Below the pieces are notes generated by a model that was given only the letters and a program-made list of their open reading frames with translations, ran no database searches and had not been told where the DNA came from. A stretch of DNA of 64,000 nucleotides from Paramecium tetraurelia (Eukaryota; Ciliophora; Oligohymenophorea; Peniculida; Parameciidae), in assembly GCF_000165425.1 (NCBI RefSeq), contig NW_001798971.1, positions 74,151 through 138,150 of the forward strand, written 5' to 3'. Below, piece after piece: positions 45,694 to 57,378 of this stretch. The first letter of the stretch is position 1; each line of letters starts with the position of its first letter. The position numbers were made by a program, and so were the translations under genes.

Positions 45694-48010
45694 ATGAAAA
45701 AATTTCTTGTTGCATAAAAATCTATAGGATTTATTCGATCAATCCGAGAAATCTTTGATGAAGAGTACAATGAACATGCCTAGGAATATGAGGAAATTCT
45801 GCACACAATAAAAAATAGCTAATTGTAATTTACAGATTCTAATTTCCCTCCTTAAAGCAGCTCCTTAAGCTTGTCAGAATTACCCAAGAGTAAAGTTCAT
45901 AAATGAAAGTAGGTTGGAAAAATTTGACATGGAAAAGAGCAAATGAGATCTTTGATGATTATGATATATTTAATGGATGTATAGAGCCATCGGACATAAA
46001 ATAAGGGATTTTAGGAGACTGTTATTTTCTGTGTGCACTTAGTGTAATAGCAGAGAAAAATGAATTAGTAAAGCGCCTCTTTCATAACAGCGAAGTGAGT
46101 CAATATGGTTTGTATGCAGTATGGTTAAATATAAATGGAGAATGGACATCAGTAGTGATTGATGATTACTTTCCATGTACAGATAATTTACCAGCCTTCA
46201 GTAGGGCGAATGGGTTATGGGTTATGCTCTTAGAGAAGGCTTATGCTAAAGTTTATGGATCATATTTGAATATCGAAGGAGGGAATCCTGCAATAGCAAT
46301 GAGAGATCTTACAGGAGCCCCATATGAGAACAAAGAGAGTGGTTCAGCTTAAGAATTTTGGGAGTACTGTGAGTAGAATCATGCTCAAGGATTCTTACTA
46401 ACAGCTTATACAAAGGAAGCAGAATTGATTAATCACGAGAATGAATTGGGATTGTTGGCTGGACATGCTTATGCGATTTTGAAGTTAGCTAACGTTTTAG
46501 ATTAGAACAATAAGTAATGCAGAATAATGCAAATGAGAAATGTATACTACTAAATATAATATGTAGCCATGGGGACGAGTTGAATGGAAAGGGGATTGGT
46601 GTGATAGCAGTAATAAATGGACAGAATAGACAAAGCAATAATATAGTGTAGAAGACAATGATGATGGTATTTTTTGGATGTCGATAGAGGATTTCAGAAC
46701 ATTTTTTGCAGGGATTGGAGTTTGCAAGATTAAGAATGATTACATTTATAATAGCATTCAATGTTAGTTAAACGAATAGAATTGTTGCATAATTCATTTA
46801 GATATGGTTGAGGACTCTCACATTTATATCTCATTTAATTAGAATGATAATCGATTTCATTTGCATTAGATCGCTGATTACAGGTATTCTTTTGTTAGAA
46901 TTATTGTATCTCAATTGGTGGATGATAACCTAAAATATATTTCAGGTATTTATAGGGCTGACAGGAATGTTGTAGTTGAACAGAATTTAAAGAAGGGTTA
47001 ATATTTAGTATTTATTGAATTGTAATGGCAATATTCCTAAATTCAAATAATTAGTACTTTGAGCACTTATGCAAGTAAGAAGGCTAAACTCAAACGTATA
47101 AATGGTTTGGATTATTTAAATTCTATTAGAAACATAATAAAAGATTATTCTGATAACAATGTACATAAACTTAAAGAAATAAACTATTTGGATCAATATA
47201 ACAAAAACATATTTAAGAGAATTGGTATTGTTGATGGATATTTATTCCTTCATTACTAAAATCAAACCTTCGATAGTATTTTATAGGAAGTCATTCACTT
47301 TACTGATACAATTGGGTATGTGCCAATTTCTCCTTTGTAATCCAATGGTTTTTAAAAGGATGGCTCATTGAAGGTTCAATTCACTTCGCCACCTTAATCT
47401 GTGGTTATTATTTTGTTATCTTAGGTAATGATTCTTAGTGAAAATAGGTTAGAAGTTCTATTGGAAAATGCTAGTACACTCAACAATCATAGAGTCAAAT
47501 TATCTGCATTCCTTAAAAGCACGATTAATATGATAATAATCAATTCATTTTAAAGTAGCTAAATCTATCATAGATGCAATTAGTGGGAAGACACAAATTG
47601 AATATCAAATTTTATCAAGCTCATTTGTAATCTAAATCTAAGAATTCAAATTTAATTAAGATATTTCAACCTCCACCTGAAAATGTTGAACTTTCCAGTT
47701 TGGAAACTTCCATATTTTATTATTTCCATGATTTCCTGTCAGGTATTATTGATTCTTATTATAGATGTTTGGGAACCTTTTATATTCTATATAATAATGT
47801 TGAATTTTATATCCATTATGATATTGAATAGTCATAGAACACACTTAGCTCAAGTATCATTTATCATATAATTTAGATTAGCAATTTACTCCTTTTCATA
47901 TGTTAAATATTGAGTGGTCAAAAATAAAAAAAATCTATCATTCGTATCATGTCTAAAGCATAATTCATTTCAATATTTTTAGAGATAATAACTAGATTGT
48001 TGAGTTTTGA
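45694..48010 (+). CDS. Calpain-type cysteine protease
   Basis: 739 residues; introns 45890-45912 (23 nt), 46542-46566 (25 nt), 47494-47519 (26 nt, GTC start) and 47854-47876 (23 nt); TGA 48008-48010. The catalytic core is complete: GILGDCYFLCAL with the active Cys near residue 99, GLLAGHAYAILKL with the His near 249, and RNPWGRVEWKGDW with the Asn near 275, the intron falling just before the Pro. Residues 380-739 contain two or more beta-rich C2-like calpain domains. No EF-hand domain and no membrane span are seen, so it is a soluble, non-classical calpain. A cytosolic, calcium-regulated processing role is expected. The far C-terminal model rests on one GTC intron. Confidence 0.9.
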
Positions 48011-48265
48011 ATGTCAATATTTTGCTCTCCCTCCAAATCAAATGACTGCCCTTTATAAGTTTTTATTAATTATTACTATTCTCCTTAATTTCTTACTTTT
48101 TGTATGTATACTGAAATTCCTTATTCATTATGAGACTATTGAGACTGAAATCTTCAACCCAATGCAACTAAGGTATAAATGTCTTTATAATTTAGATTCA
48201 ATAATTATTTAAAAAAACTGTCAATAAAATGAATGTTTGATATTATATGTATTAAATGATTAAAT

Positions 48266-50515
48266 TCACTTATTTTTATCCCAACTTTAGAGTTGTTATT
48301 GAGGACTGAAAGTCTGATTTTAACATAATTTATTTTTCGGAGTCAAATGTTCGTTATTCTTATCATTCTAATCAAATGAGTTTCTTTTCTTGGGTGATGA
48401 GGGTTTTTCTGGTTTTGGTGGTTTTTCAGAATATGAGACTGTACCTCTTCTTTTTAATCTTGAATCACATTTATTTATCTCCAGTTCTCCGCTTTTGCTA
48501 TTTTTTTCATTCTTAGCTTTCGTTTTAACATGATCATTTAGTACTCTATCTGCTGCATCTGGATTTTTGTATTCATCTCTTTCTAGAACTTCCTCTATTT
48601 CTAAAAATTATGACTAAAATTACTTGCATTTACATCATTTTAATTTTTAATTTCTTCTTAATCTTAAAAGATATTATCTATCTCACCAAATTTTTAGCTC
48701 GATACTATTGTAGAGTTATCCTATTAGACTTTCATTTCCTGTTACTGAATAATGATATTTTTTTAATCACTTTCTTAGAATTAAATTGATGGTATTTATT
48801 ATTAAATTATCTATTATTATTATTATGGTTGTTGTTGTTGTTATTGTTATTATTATTATTAATTGTTGTTTTATTCTACCACTTCGGTCTATTTTATAAT
48901 ATTGTTGTCCGAAGTAAATTTGATTGATTACATCAAGGCTTCCTCTTATTCCTCGTTCTCATAAGAATTTGGATTTTACCCAAGTAAATATGTATTTTCG
49001 TTCTAAAAAATCTATTGGTGATTTTGTAGATAAGCAGTCCAATTTTCATCTTAGAAATCTCCTTTCAAGATGTATGACAGTTTATTTGCCATTCCTTAAT
49101 ATCCTTTAGTGATTTATTTTTTTATTGATCCTACTTGATATTTCTCTTATTAGTTAAGAAAAATAAAAAATCCCATGAGATTGGCAGCGTTGTAAGCCTC
49201 TTGAATTTATTAGTATGCATCATTCTTCATGACTAATTAGATCAGCTCTAAGAAGAGATTCTAGATAGCATTATTGAATTAATGTTTAAGAATCAATTGC
49301 ATAATTGCAAAGCATACATTTTAATGCTAAATGTAAGGAATAATTTATGAGTCATTCATTTTTACTATCTTCAAGTATAATTCGACCAATTGTAATTTGA
49401 ATTAGCCTAACGGTTCCTGGTTTGCCCCATAGGATGTTGGAAATGGAGCTAAGATTTTATAGATAGATTACTTAAATTTAAATCTAAATTAAGCAAGTCT
49501 ACTAGATTAATGCCAACCTCTTAGATTAGCAAATAATTAATAAATATTTTATTTTCACCTGCTTAGATATCTCGCTAAATGTACTCTAGAATGATTATCA
49601 GTATCTTGATCATTGAACTTGACTTGCTAATATACTAGAAATTAAAATTCTTAATACTATTGAATCATATCTCAAACTGGAGGATAGAATGGTATTAATA
49701 AACTATGCTCTCTCGTCATCATCAATTGTTTCAGTTAAAATATTCTGTAAAATATAAGATACATTCTCCACAATTACACCGTTATAACTTTTTGATTATA
49801 AATAATCAATAATGCGTGTGAGTAATTACAACCTCTGATCTATATAAACCTCTTCGCCTTCGTCTTTAATTATATCCAATCGAATAAGGTTGTATATTAT
49901 TTCCGCAATCTGAGGCACATCTAATAGTTTAATGAGATCCTTAAATACATATTAACTTTCTTTTTGCGAATTTAATAAATATTTCCAAAGCTAAATATTA
50001 TTTTTATAGAATTACACTTATTCCTCTTTTTTCAATTAATGCTTTTAATATTTTTGCCACATACCCTGCAAGTGTATTATCAATGAAATCTCTGTCTATT
50101 GTTTTGAATAGCATATTAAGAAATTCAAATTCCTCAGGTCCCTTTTAATCAAAAAAATAATTGATTATCAATTCCTCTTTACTTCCAATAATTTCACTTA
50201 CTAGAAAAGGATATCTAGAGATCACTATTAAATTGTACTTGTAAGGGATGACTTCTTCATTCTCCTTGGGCATGAGATTAATTATTTATAGCATTTCCCA
50301 AAAGCGTTCTGGAGATTTTGTAACACTATTTCTATAAAGTATTTTTACAATTCACCGAACAATTTTATGTTTTGTTTGGACTCCAACAGATCCTCTTGAT
50401 CTAATATTTCTCGCAATTACGCATTAGGATTATCATTGAAGTATTGCCCTATTTTACTTTGTACCTTTTGCCCTGCTCTTTTTCTACTATATATTGTAAT
50501 GAATCATTACCTCAT
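48266..50515 (-). CDS. SAPS-domain protein (PP6/SIT4 phosphatase regulatory subunit)
   Basis: 703 residues; six introns: 50487-50510 (24 nt, after the fifth base of the CDS), 50326-50348, 49991-50015, 49635-49657, 49449-49471 and 48614-48633; TGA 48266-48268. EILDQEDLLESKQ near residue 30 and ISRYPFLVSEIIG follow the start of the SAPS domain. FEFLNMLFKTIDRDFIDNTLAGYVAKI and later YGANQEPLGQFKLQLVELYLKIV match its core. SAPS proteins bind the catalytic subunit of PP6/Sit4 and direct it to substrates, influencing cell-cycle entry. The C-terminal 190 residues are low complexity with a poly-Gln run (around 48805-48870), then an acidic-basic tail. Excluding introns, the coding length divides exactly by three. 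Confidence 0.88.
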
Positions 50516-50814
50516 GTATATGATGATTATATAATATTAATTTTTATTAATTCATTTTCTAAACTCAGATCATATAGTGATTTATAATTAATTTACTATT
50601 TTATGTTGTTTAATAAATTCTACTAACCAAGTTTTTATGAACTCCTGGAAAATTTAGATAGACTCTATTCTAAACAAAATCACATATCCTAACAGGTAAT
50701 CAAGCAATAAATACTGACACATGCACATATATTATCACCTTGATAAAATAAACTGGAGATTGATTCTACTATTTTTGATAAAAAAAGATTTTATAATAAA
50801 AATTAATAATTTAA

Positions 50815-51141
50815 TCAGAATAGCGACGTTTGATTCATCAATCTCAGACGAACGAGACCGTGTTTATCCTCATATGGTATTTCTATTATTGTAATCTAAT
50901 AATAAGCTTTTATTAAGATTAATTAATATTATGGGATAATATTAATTAATAAATAATATTCTTGATCTAAAAACTCAATATTTTGTTGGAGATACTCGAA
51001 AATATTTCTAACATTGGGTCGATCCTTAGAATTAATATTTTCACTTAGAAATTCAAATTATGTGTATTTAATGGTTTTGGATGTTTTTGTTTATTTTAAT
51101 GATAATCTAACAATATATACAATAAATAATATTAAGTTCAT
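50815..51141 (-). pseudogene. Protein kinase C-terminal fragment
   Basis: A minus-strand frame from ATG 51141 to TGA 50815-50817 (108 residues) contains ENINSKDRPNVRNIFEYLQ, a kinase subdomain XI signature that is very typical of ciliate kinases, followed by a tail ending GLVRLRLMNQTSLF. All other kinase subdomains are missing. It is most likely the 3' end of a lost kinase gene; translation of such a short piece is possible but not suggested by anything I see. Its start codon overlaps the start of the plus-strand coiled-coil gene. It explains the otherwise odd less-AT-rich island near 50820-50875. Confidence 0.55.
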
Positions 51142-54100
51142 GTAAAAATTATCTCTGGAGCAACATTTGAATGGACTTGAAAGGGAAGCTTATTCATATA
51201 AATGCAAGATCAAAGAGCTTGATAAGTATTCATATTGAGCTTTGTAGGGTGGTTAATCAATAGAGTGGGATTATAGAATTATAATAATAAAGAATTAATG
51301 AGTTGGAGGAAATCAATATTGATTTGAATAATAAACTGTTTAAGGTCGGCGAAGAGAAAAATGAAATTCAGGAAAGCAAAAGTATCTTGGAAACATAAAT
51401 ACGAAATTTATAGGAGTAAATTTTGCACACAATATAATGCACTGATGTATTTATTTGATTAAAAGGGCCAATAGTAGTCGTAATTAGAATACGATTTGAA
51501 AAAGGAAAGGAATCTGACAACTCAATTAGAGAAGGAGATTTAAATATAAAGAAGCTAATTGGAGCATTTAGAATTGGAGCGCTAAAAATTGGATTAGGAA
51601 TTGAAGACAAAGAGTTTAAATTAAGTAATATACATTAACAACGATGCTCTGACTAATGTCTTACAGAATTACAACTAGTATTTTGAGAACTTCAATAATG
51701 AAAAGCAATAATTACTAAATTAGATTCAATATTCTAAGGTTTTGGAAGAAAAGACAAGTAAATAAGAATTCAATAATTAGAAATTGAGAATCAAAAGCGA
51801 ATTGATAGATTATAGATGATAATAAAAAATGCAGAGGAGAAAAAAAGGGCTCTGGAAGAGGAAATACAAAACTTGAAGAATGACAATGAGAATTACAAGA
51901 AGAACTTGGAGAATCAAAATAAATTGGTGTAGGAATAGGAGAAAGTAAGATTAGAATTTGAGAAGGAAGCCTTAACAAAATAATAGTAGAATGAAATTTA
52001 ACTATTGGATTAGCAAGATCAGATTGCAAAGTTGTAGTAGAAAATAAATTCTTCCAATTCTATGGTTTTTGATATGGTTAATCTGATAATTCCATCAGAC
52101 ATGGAAGAATTGATAGAAACTAAATAGTAATTGTTGAAGTGCGAGGAAGAGTTGAAGGAATTGAAGGAGTAGAACAAAAAGGAGAGGTAAGATAAGAAGA
52201 AGCTGTAAGATTTGGTTGAGAAGGAATTGCCGTTTGTCAAGCAAAGGAAACAGGAGTTCGAATAGTTGATGGCTATTTCTTAGCAATAGAAGAAAAAACT
52301 AGAGGTGGAGATTAGTTTGAATAGAAAATTAAAAGAAACCTAAAATTAATTAGAAATAGAACTATAATAACTGAAATAGAAGGAGGAAATCCAAAATATT
52401 GAACTTATTTAGTTAAAATCGGAAATTCTTGCTTGCAGAACTTAGATTTAGGAGTTATCTGTTATTGATCTTCTAAAGAATCAACCCTAGGTTTCGAATA
52501 CTGATGGTTAGGTATTCATAAAGTAGTTATGCCATGAGAATGAATAGTTGAAAACTTAAATTTAATAAATCTTAATTAATTAGCAATCTTATAATCGCCC
52601 AACCAATTAATGGGAAGCAATCTAATAGGAGAATTTAAATCTCAAGTATGTTTTAAACACGAAGGAGGACGAGATTACGAATTTGAAAGAGAGGGTTAGC
52701 ATAATGACTCAGGAGAAGGCTTTGGGATAGATTATCAATAATAAGGTTGAGCCGATTGTTCATAAAATTGAAAGTAATACTCATATTCAAATTAGAAATC
52801 AAGGTTAGAACTGAAAAGCAGTAGAGTTTATTAAATGAATTCAGGAAATAGAGGATGGAGAAGCGTAAGTTGGAGTTTAGAATAGAGGAACTGGAATTTG
52901 AAATATCTAAATTGTAAAGTCAATATTAGTTGGAGAGGTAGCAAAAGGATTTCTTGGAGAGGAGATTGACTTAGTAGAAGGATGAATTTGGAAGGAAGAA
53001 AGAAGAATTTAGAAAGAGGTATGAGGAGTTTGAAATTAAAATAAAGGAATTGCAATAAGAAATGAGTTTAGCTTCTGTAACTCAGGAACATATTAATTAT
53101 TATTAATAAAACCAAATTTTGTTTTAGCAAAACAAGAAGAATAAACAATTAATAATTCAGTAGCATGAGGAAATTAAAAATTATGCATTAGAAATATAGA
53201 GATTGAGAGAGGAGTTGCATTAAAAGGATCGATAAATTAAGGAATTGGAAGGAGGAGATTAGAGAGGCGAGGAGAATTAGAAAATATTATAGATGAAGAT
53301 ATAAAGTGAAAATGATAAAATCACAATTCAAGGATTGTAGGAGTAGATACATCAATTAATAAAGGAGAAGGAGGATTTGTATAATCAATTTTTGATCCAG
53401 AAATAAAGATCTGAATAAGTCTAAAAAAACTAAAATAGTGATCAATCTTTATCGGAGTTGAAGAAGAGCACTGAATATTTGTAAAATAGGATACAATAAT
53501 TGAAGGAGGAGTCACAAAAGAGGATTCAATAATTAGAGATAGAATTTTAAAATAAGGTTGGATAGAAGTAGGACGAGATATCGTATTTGGAATAGGAAAT
53601 ATTGGAACTTAAAAAGGTACTGGAGGATTATAAAAATTAATATAAATAAGAGAAGTTAAAATAAGTTAACAAGTCTGAATTGAGTTTAAATGAGATTCAA
53701 GACTTGAAGGAACAACTGTCTTAGACGACTAGGGAGAAAGATCAGCTATTGAGAAGGAAATAAATGATTGAGAAAAAGGATACGGATTTGAAAGTAAAGG
53801 AGGAGTTAATAAATTCAAGGGAATAAAAAATTAATGAAGAGTAGGTTCAATTTGAATAGACCAGACTAAAATAGACTTAAGAGATATAGGATTAAATATC
53901 AATTCAGAAGAACAAGGAATTGTCAATAATAGCATGTGATTATATTTTGAGTCGAGAACTGGAAAAGTATAAGGAGAGACTTCTTCAGGAGTAGAGTAAA
54001 GTAAATGAATTATTATAACAATAACAAATACAACAAAGCAGTCAAGAGAATGAATTTAATAATGAGAGGTAAAGTTGGAATGGCAATGTAGAGTAAAAGT

Positions 54101-54342
54101 TTGATGGTCAGGAATAGGAGATGAGAAATGAAGAAAACAAGGTTAATAAAGGGATGTAGATTGAGGAACAATAAGTTTTGGAAGAAGAAAGACAAATTGA
54201 TTAATAAGAGGTTTAGGAGAATGTGGGAGCAAATGAGGCAAAATAAGGGATGGATATTATATAAGATGGTAAATTACTTGCTTATTTAGAAAAAGTGAAA
54301 TTGAATCAAGAGGAGTAGAAGGACAAGGCAGAAGAGAGTTGA
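51140..54342 (+). CDS. Long coiled-coil protein
   Basis: 1038 residues; introns 51226-51247 (22 nt), 51447-51465 (19 nt), 51758-51780 (23 nt) and 52774-52795 (22 nt); TGA 54340-54342. Apart from two short interruptions, the whole chain is heptad-repeat helix rich in Glu, Lys, Gln and Leu (NELEEINIDLNNKL, KKRALEEEIQNLKNDNENY, REELHQKDRQIKELEGG). The last 90 residues are acidic. It resembles basal-body, cytoskeletal or golgin-type rods in texture, but coiled coils align with everything, so no name is justified. The 19-nt intron would be the shortest in the window. ATG 51140 is the first in frame. Confidence 0.82.
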
Positions 54343-54445
54343 CTGTGATTTCATAAATGTATTTTTACGATGAAATAATGAATGTTAATAATAAACTTCA
54401 ATTGACAACTGTTACTACAATTTTTGATTAATAAAATATAAATAA

Positions 54446-56982
54446 ATGCCAGCTGAATGTGTAAAAGTCATTGTAAGAATGCGTCCATTCAATCAAAGAG
54501 AAACGGAGAATGGAAGCAAACCATGTGTGGTAGTTTATGAAGACACCAACACTGTGGAATTAAGAAATGTATTCTATTTAATCATTCATTCCTTAGTCAT
54601 AGGATAATGATGTGAAATCGTATACATATGATTACGTGTTTGGATCAGAGACACCTCAACTATCCATTTATCAGAAAACTGCTTTCAACTTGGTAGAGAG
54701 TGTAGCAGATGGTTATAATGGAACAATATTTGCATATGGTTAAACAGGTATTAATATTCAATTATCGTACAGGTTGTGGCAAAACATTCACTATGATTGG
54801 AGACCCATCTAGTGTAATAATATTATTCATTATTAGGAAACAATGAAGGGAATCATACCTAGAACTTTTGATCAAATTATCAGCATTATAAATAATAACT
54901 CAGACTCAAACAAAAAATTTCTACTTCGATGTTCATACATAGAAATATACAATGAAGAAATACATGATTTATTAAGCAAAGATGTGAAGCAGAAATATGA
55001 ATTAAAAGAGAGATAATAAGGTGTCTACGTTAAAGATCTAAACATAGCCGTGGTTAGAACTACTTAAGAAATGGATCGATACATGTAATTGGGTACATAA
55101 AACAGATCAGTTGGAGCCACAGCCATGAATAAGGAATCAAGTCGTAGTCATTGCATTTTCACTGTATACATAGAATGTTCTGTTACAGACCAAAAAGGAA
55201 ATGAGAGAATTACTGCTGGAAAATTAAACTTGGTGGATTTGGCAGGTAGTGAAAGATAATCAAAAACCTAAGCCACAGGTGACAGATTAAAAGAAGCAAC
55301 AAAAATCAATTTATCACTTTCAGCTTTGGGTAATGTCATTTCAGCACTTGTTGATGGTAAAACATAACATATTCCTTACAGAGATTCTAAATTTGACAAG
55401 ATTATTACAGGATTCTTTGGGAGGAAATACAAAAACAATAATGATCACAGCTATCAGTCCATCTGATTTCAACTTTGATGAAACTTTGTCTAGTTTAAGG
55501 TATGCATCAAGAGCTAAAATGATTAAAAATCAACCTAAAGTAAATGAAGATCCAAAAGATGCTTTATTAAAAGAATAGGCTGAAGAGATCAAAAAACTTA
55601 AAGAAATGCTGTCCAAATAAGCAGCAGGTTAACCGATATCTATGGATGCCTTTTAGCCAATTGCTAAATCAGAAAACAATTCAGAGCTGGCAAGATTGAA
55701 AGCAGAGAATGATAGATTGAAGGAGAAGAGTAAGGCCTAAGCAGGAGGTGGACCAACTGAAGAGAAACTTAAAGAATTACATGAATTTAAGGAGAAGAAC
55801 AATTAGTTACTATAAGAGAAGGAAAGAATTGAAATGGAAGTAAGAGAGAAGGAGATTTAAGCAGAATAAGAACGATAAGCCAGGAAGAGATTGGAAGATT
55901 TATTGAAAGAAAAGGAGTAGATGATGGTTTAAGGTGGCAGAGGTACTGAAGACGATAAAAAGAAGTATAAAAAATTGAGACAAGCTATTGATTTATAAAA
56001 AAAAGAGCATGAGGCCCTTATTAGTTAATAGGAATAGTAATAATAAGAACTATTGTAAATTGAGACTAAGTATCAAAGTGTACAGGAAGAGGTTGAAAAA
56101 TTAAGGAAACTTGTTAAATTTTTGAGAAAGAAATTAGAAGAGGCTTAAAATGAGTAGAAAGATTTAAAGCAAGAAGTTGAATATGAGAAAGAAGATCTGT
56201 TGGATACGATTAGAAGTTAGAAAAAAGAAATCAAATTATATTCTGGCATAGTTAAAATGATGTTTAATCAAACTGAGTTAGAATCTCTTCAAGCAGCATG
56301 TGAATGGGATGATGATTCTTCGGAATACAAGATTCCTCCTTTCAATTTCAAAGCTAAGAAAGTCAATTTTCCTAATTTGCCTTATAAACAAGGTAATCAT
56401 ATTAATTGAAACTAGCTATCGATTTAATTGAGCAAGAAAAGGCAGAAAGAATTATTGAAATAAATTCTCGATAATCTGATAAAGGTAGTTACTATGATTC
56501 TGAATACAATCAAAGAATGATTTCCTCAAAACAACAAATAAAGGGTATACTCTATTTTTTCAATGTTAGATTCTCAACAAAAATAAAATGGTACAAGTTA
56601 GCCTCAGTTGGATAGAGCCTAATTAGTGGCTGAGAAGATAAAATTGAATTATTAGATGCTCGAAGAAAAAGAAGGAAAATATAGATACTCGAATGAAGTT
56701 TCCAATCAGTAATTGAACGAGAAGAAACCAAATCAAAAAATAATATTAAGTCCTATTGATAATCGAGGAAACACAGTCCCCAATTTTCCAAGTCAATATG
56801 GATATAATAGTAATACAAACAGCAGCAATTTATCACAAGCAACACCACCATCTAATAAAAAAAGTATGATCAAACTTTTATTACTAGATGTTAATCTATA
56901 GCCTTTAGAATCAAAACCATAGGTTCCAGGACCTGATGAATTATAAAGAAGAAAATAGCATCAGAGAGTCTAACAAATTTGA
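54446..56982 (+). CDS. Kinesin-2-type motor protein, frame interrupted once
   Basis: About 795 residues once a single extra base is ignored. Introns: 54569-54596, 54748-54772 (inside the P-loop), 54814-54836, 56393-56415, 56545-56569 and probably 56864-56887 (24 nt, no stop). Motor motifs: [14 protein letters not shown] at the N-terminus, P-loop [16 protein letters not shown] (switch I), DLAGSERQ (switch II) and [28 protein letters not shown]. The neck [15 protein letters not shown] is characteristic of kinesin-2 (KIF3/KIF17). A coiled-coil stalk and low-complexity tail follow. Kinesin-2 drives anterograde intraflagellar transport. Between DSK and LTR (around 55392) one T is in excess, shifting the frame by +1. 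See findings. Confidence 0.88.
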
Positions 56983-57378
56983 AATATATATTATTTTCTT
57001 TTTATTTTCACATCTATTTACTAATGTTCCACAAGATGATCAAATGTATTCGAATCGATTTTGGTATTTTATTATCTATATTTAAATTTAATTTATTCAT
57101 AATCTCTCATTTAAGTCGTTTTATAACAATATATCATTCTCACCTAATGGAATTTCATCAAAAGTATCAGTTATGCCTTCAATATTTCTCATCAACCCCA
57201 AACCAATGTTTTTAAATTTAATTTATTCAGTAGAAACAAATAAATTGGATTCACCGTCTGTTTATTAACAGTTGCATATTAGGATTATCAATGCCAAAAA
57301 CAAAATTAATTTCATAAAAAATAATAAAAATAAATCCTAATAAAGTCTTAAGTTTTATTATAATTTATTATCAATTGA
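56983..57378. other. Intergenic, AT-rich
   Basis: About 400 bp between the kinesin and the EF-hand gene. A short Phe/Leu/Ile-rich open frame (56983-57215) is AT-driven and not credible as a gene. Confidence 0.45.

Noticed and set aside
50820-50875. Less AT-rich intergenic island considered as a small RNA gene
   Set aside because: It is explained as the coding end of the minus-strand kinase fragment; no tRNA or box C/D signature fits.
51160-51190. Antisense VAPEII peptide that looks like a kinase APE motif next to the kinase fragment
   Set aside because: It lies in a different frame from the kinase fragment and inside the first exon of the coiled-coil gene; the distance to KDRP is also too short for a kinase C-lobe. 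Probably coincidence.
55357-55381. 25-nt GTA...CAG segment that would restore frame in the kinesin gene as an intron
   Set aside because: It encodes the conserved kinesin residues GKTQHIPY in frame, so calling it an intron would remove core motor sequence. A one-base shift a little downstream explains the data better.
56983-57215. Short hydrophobic open frame after the kinesin gene
   Set aside because: Composition is Phe/Ile/Leu/Tyr as expected from random AT-rich DNA, with no conserved motif.
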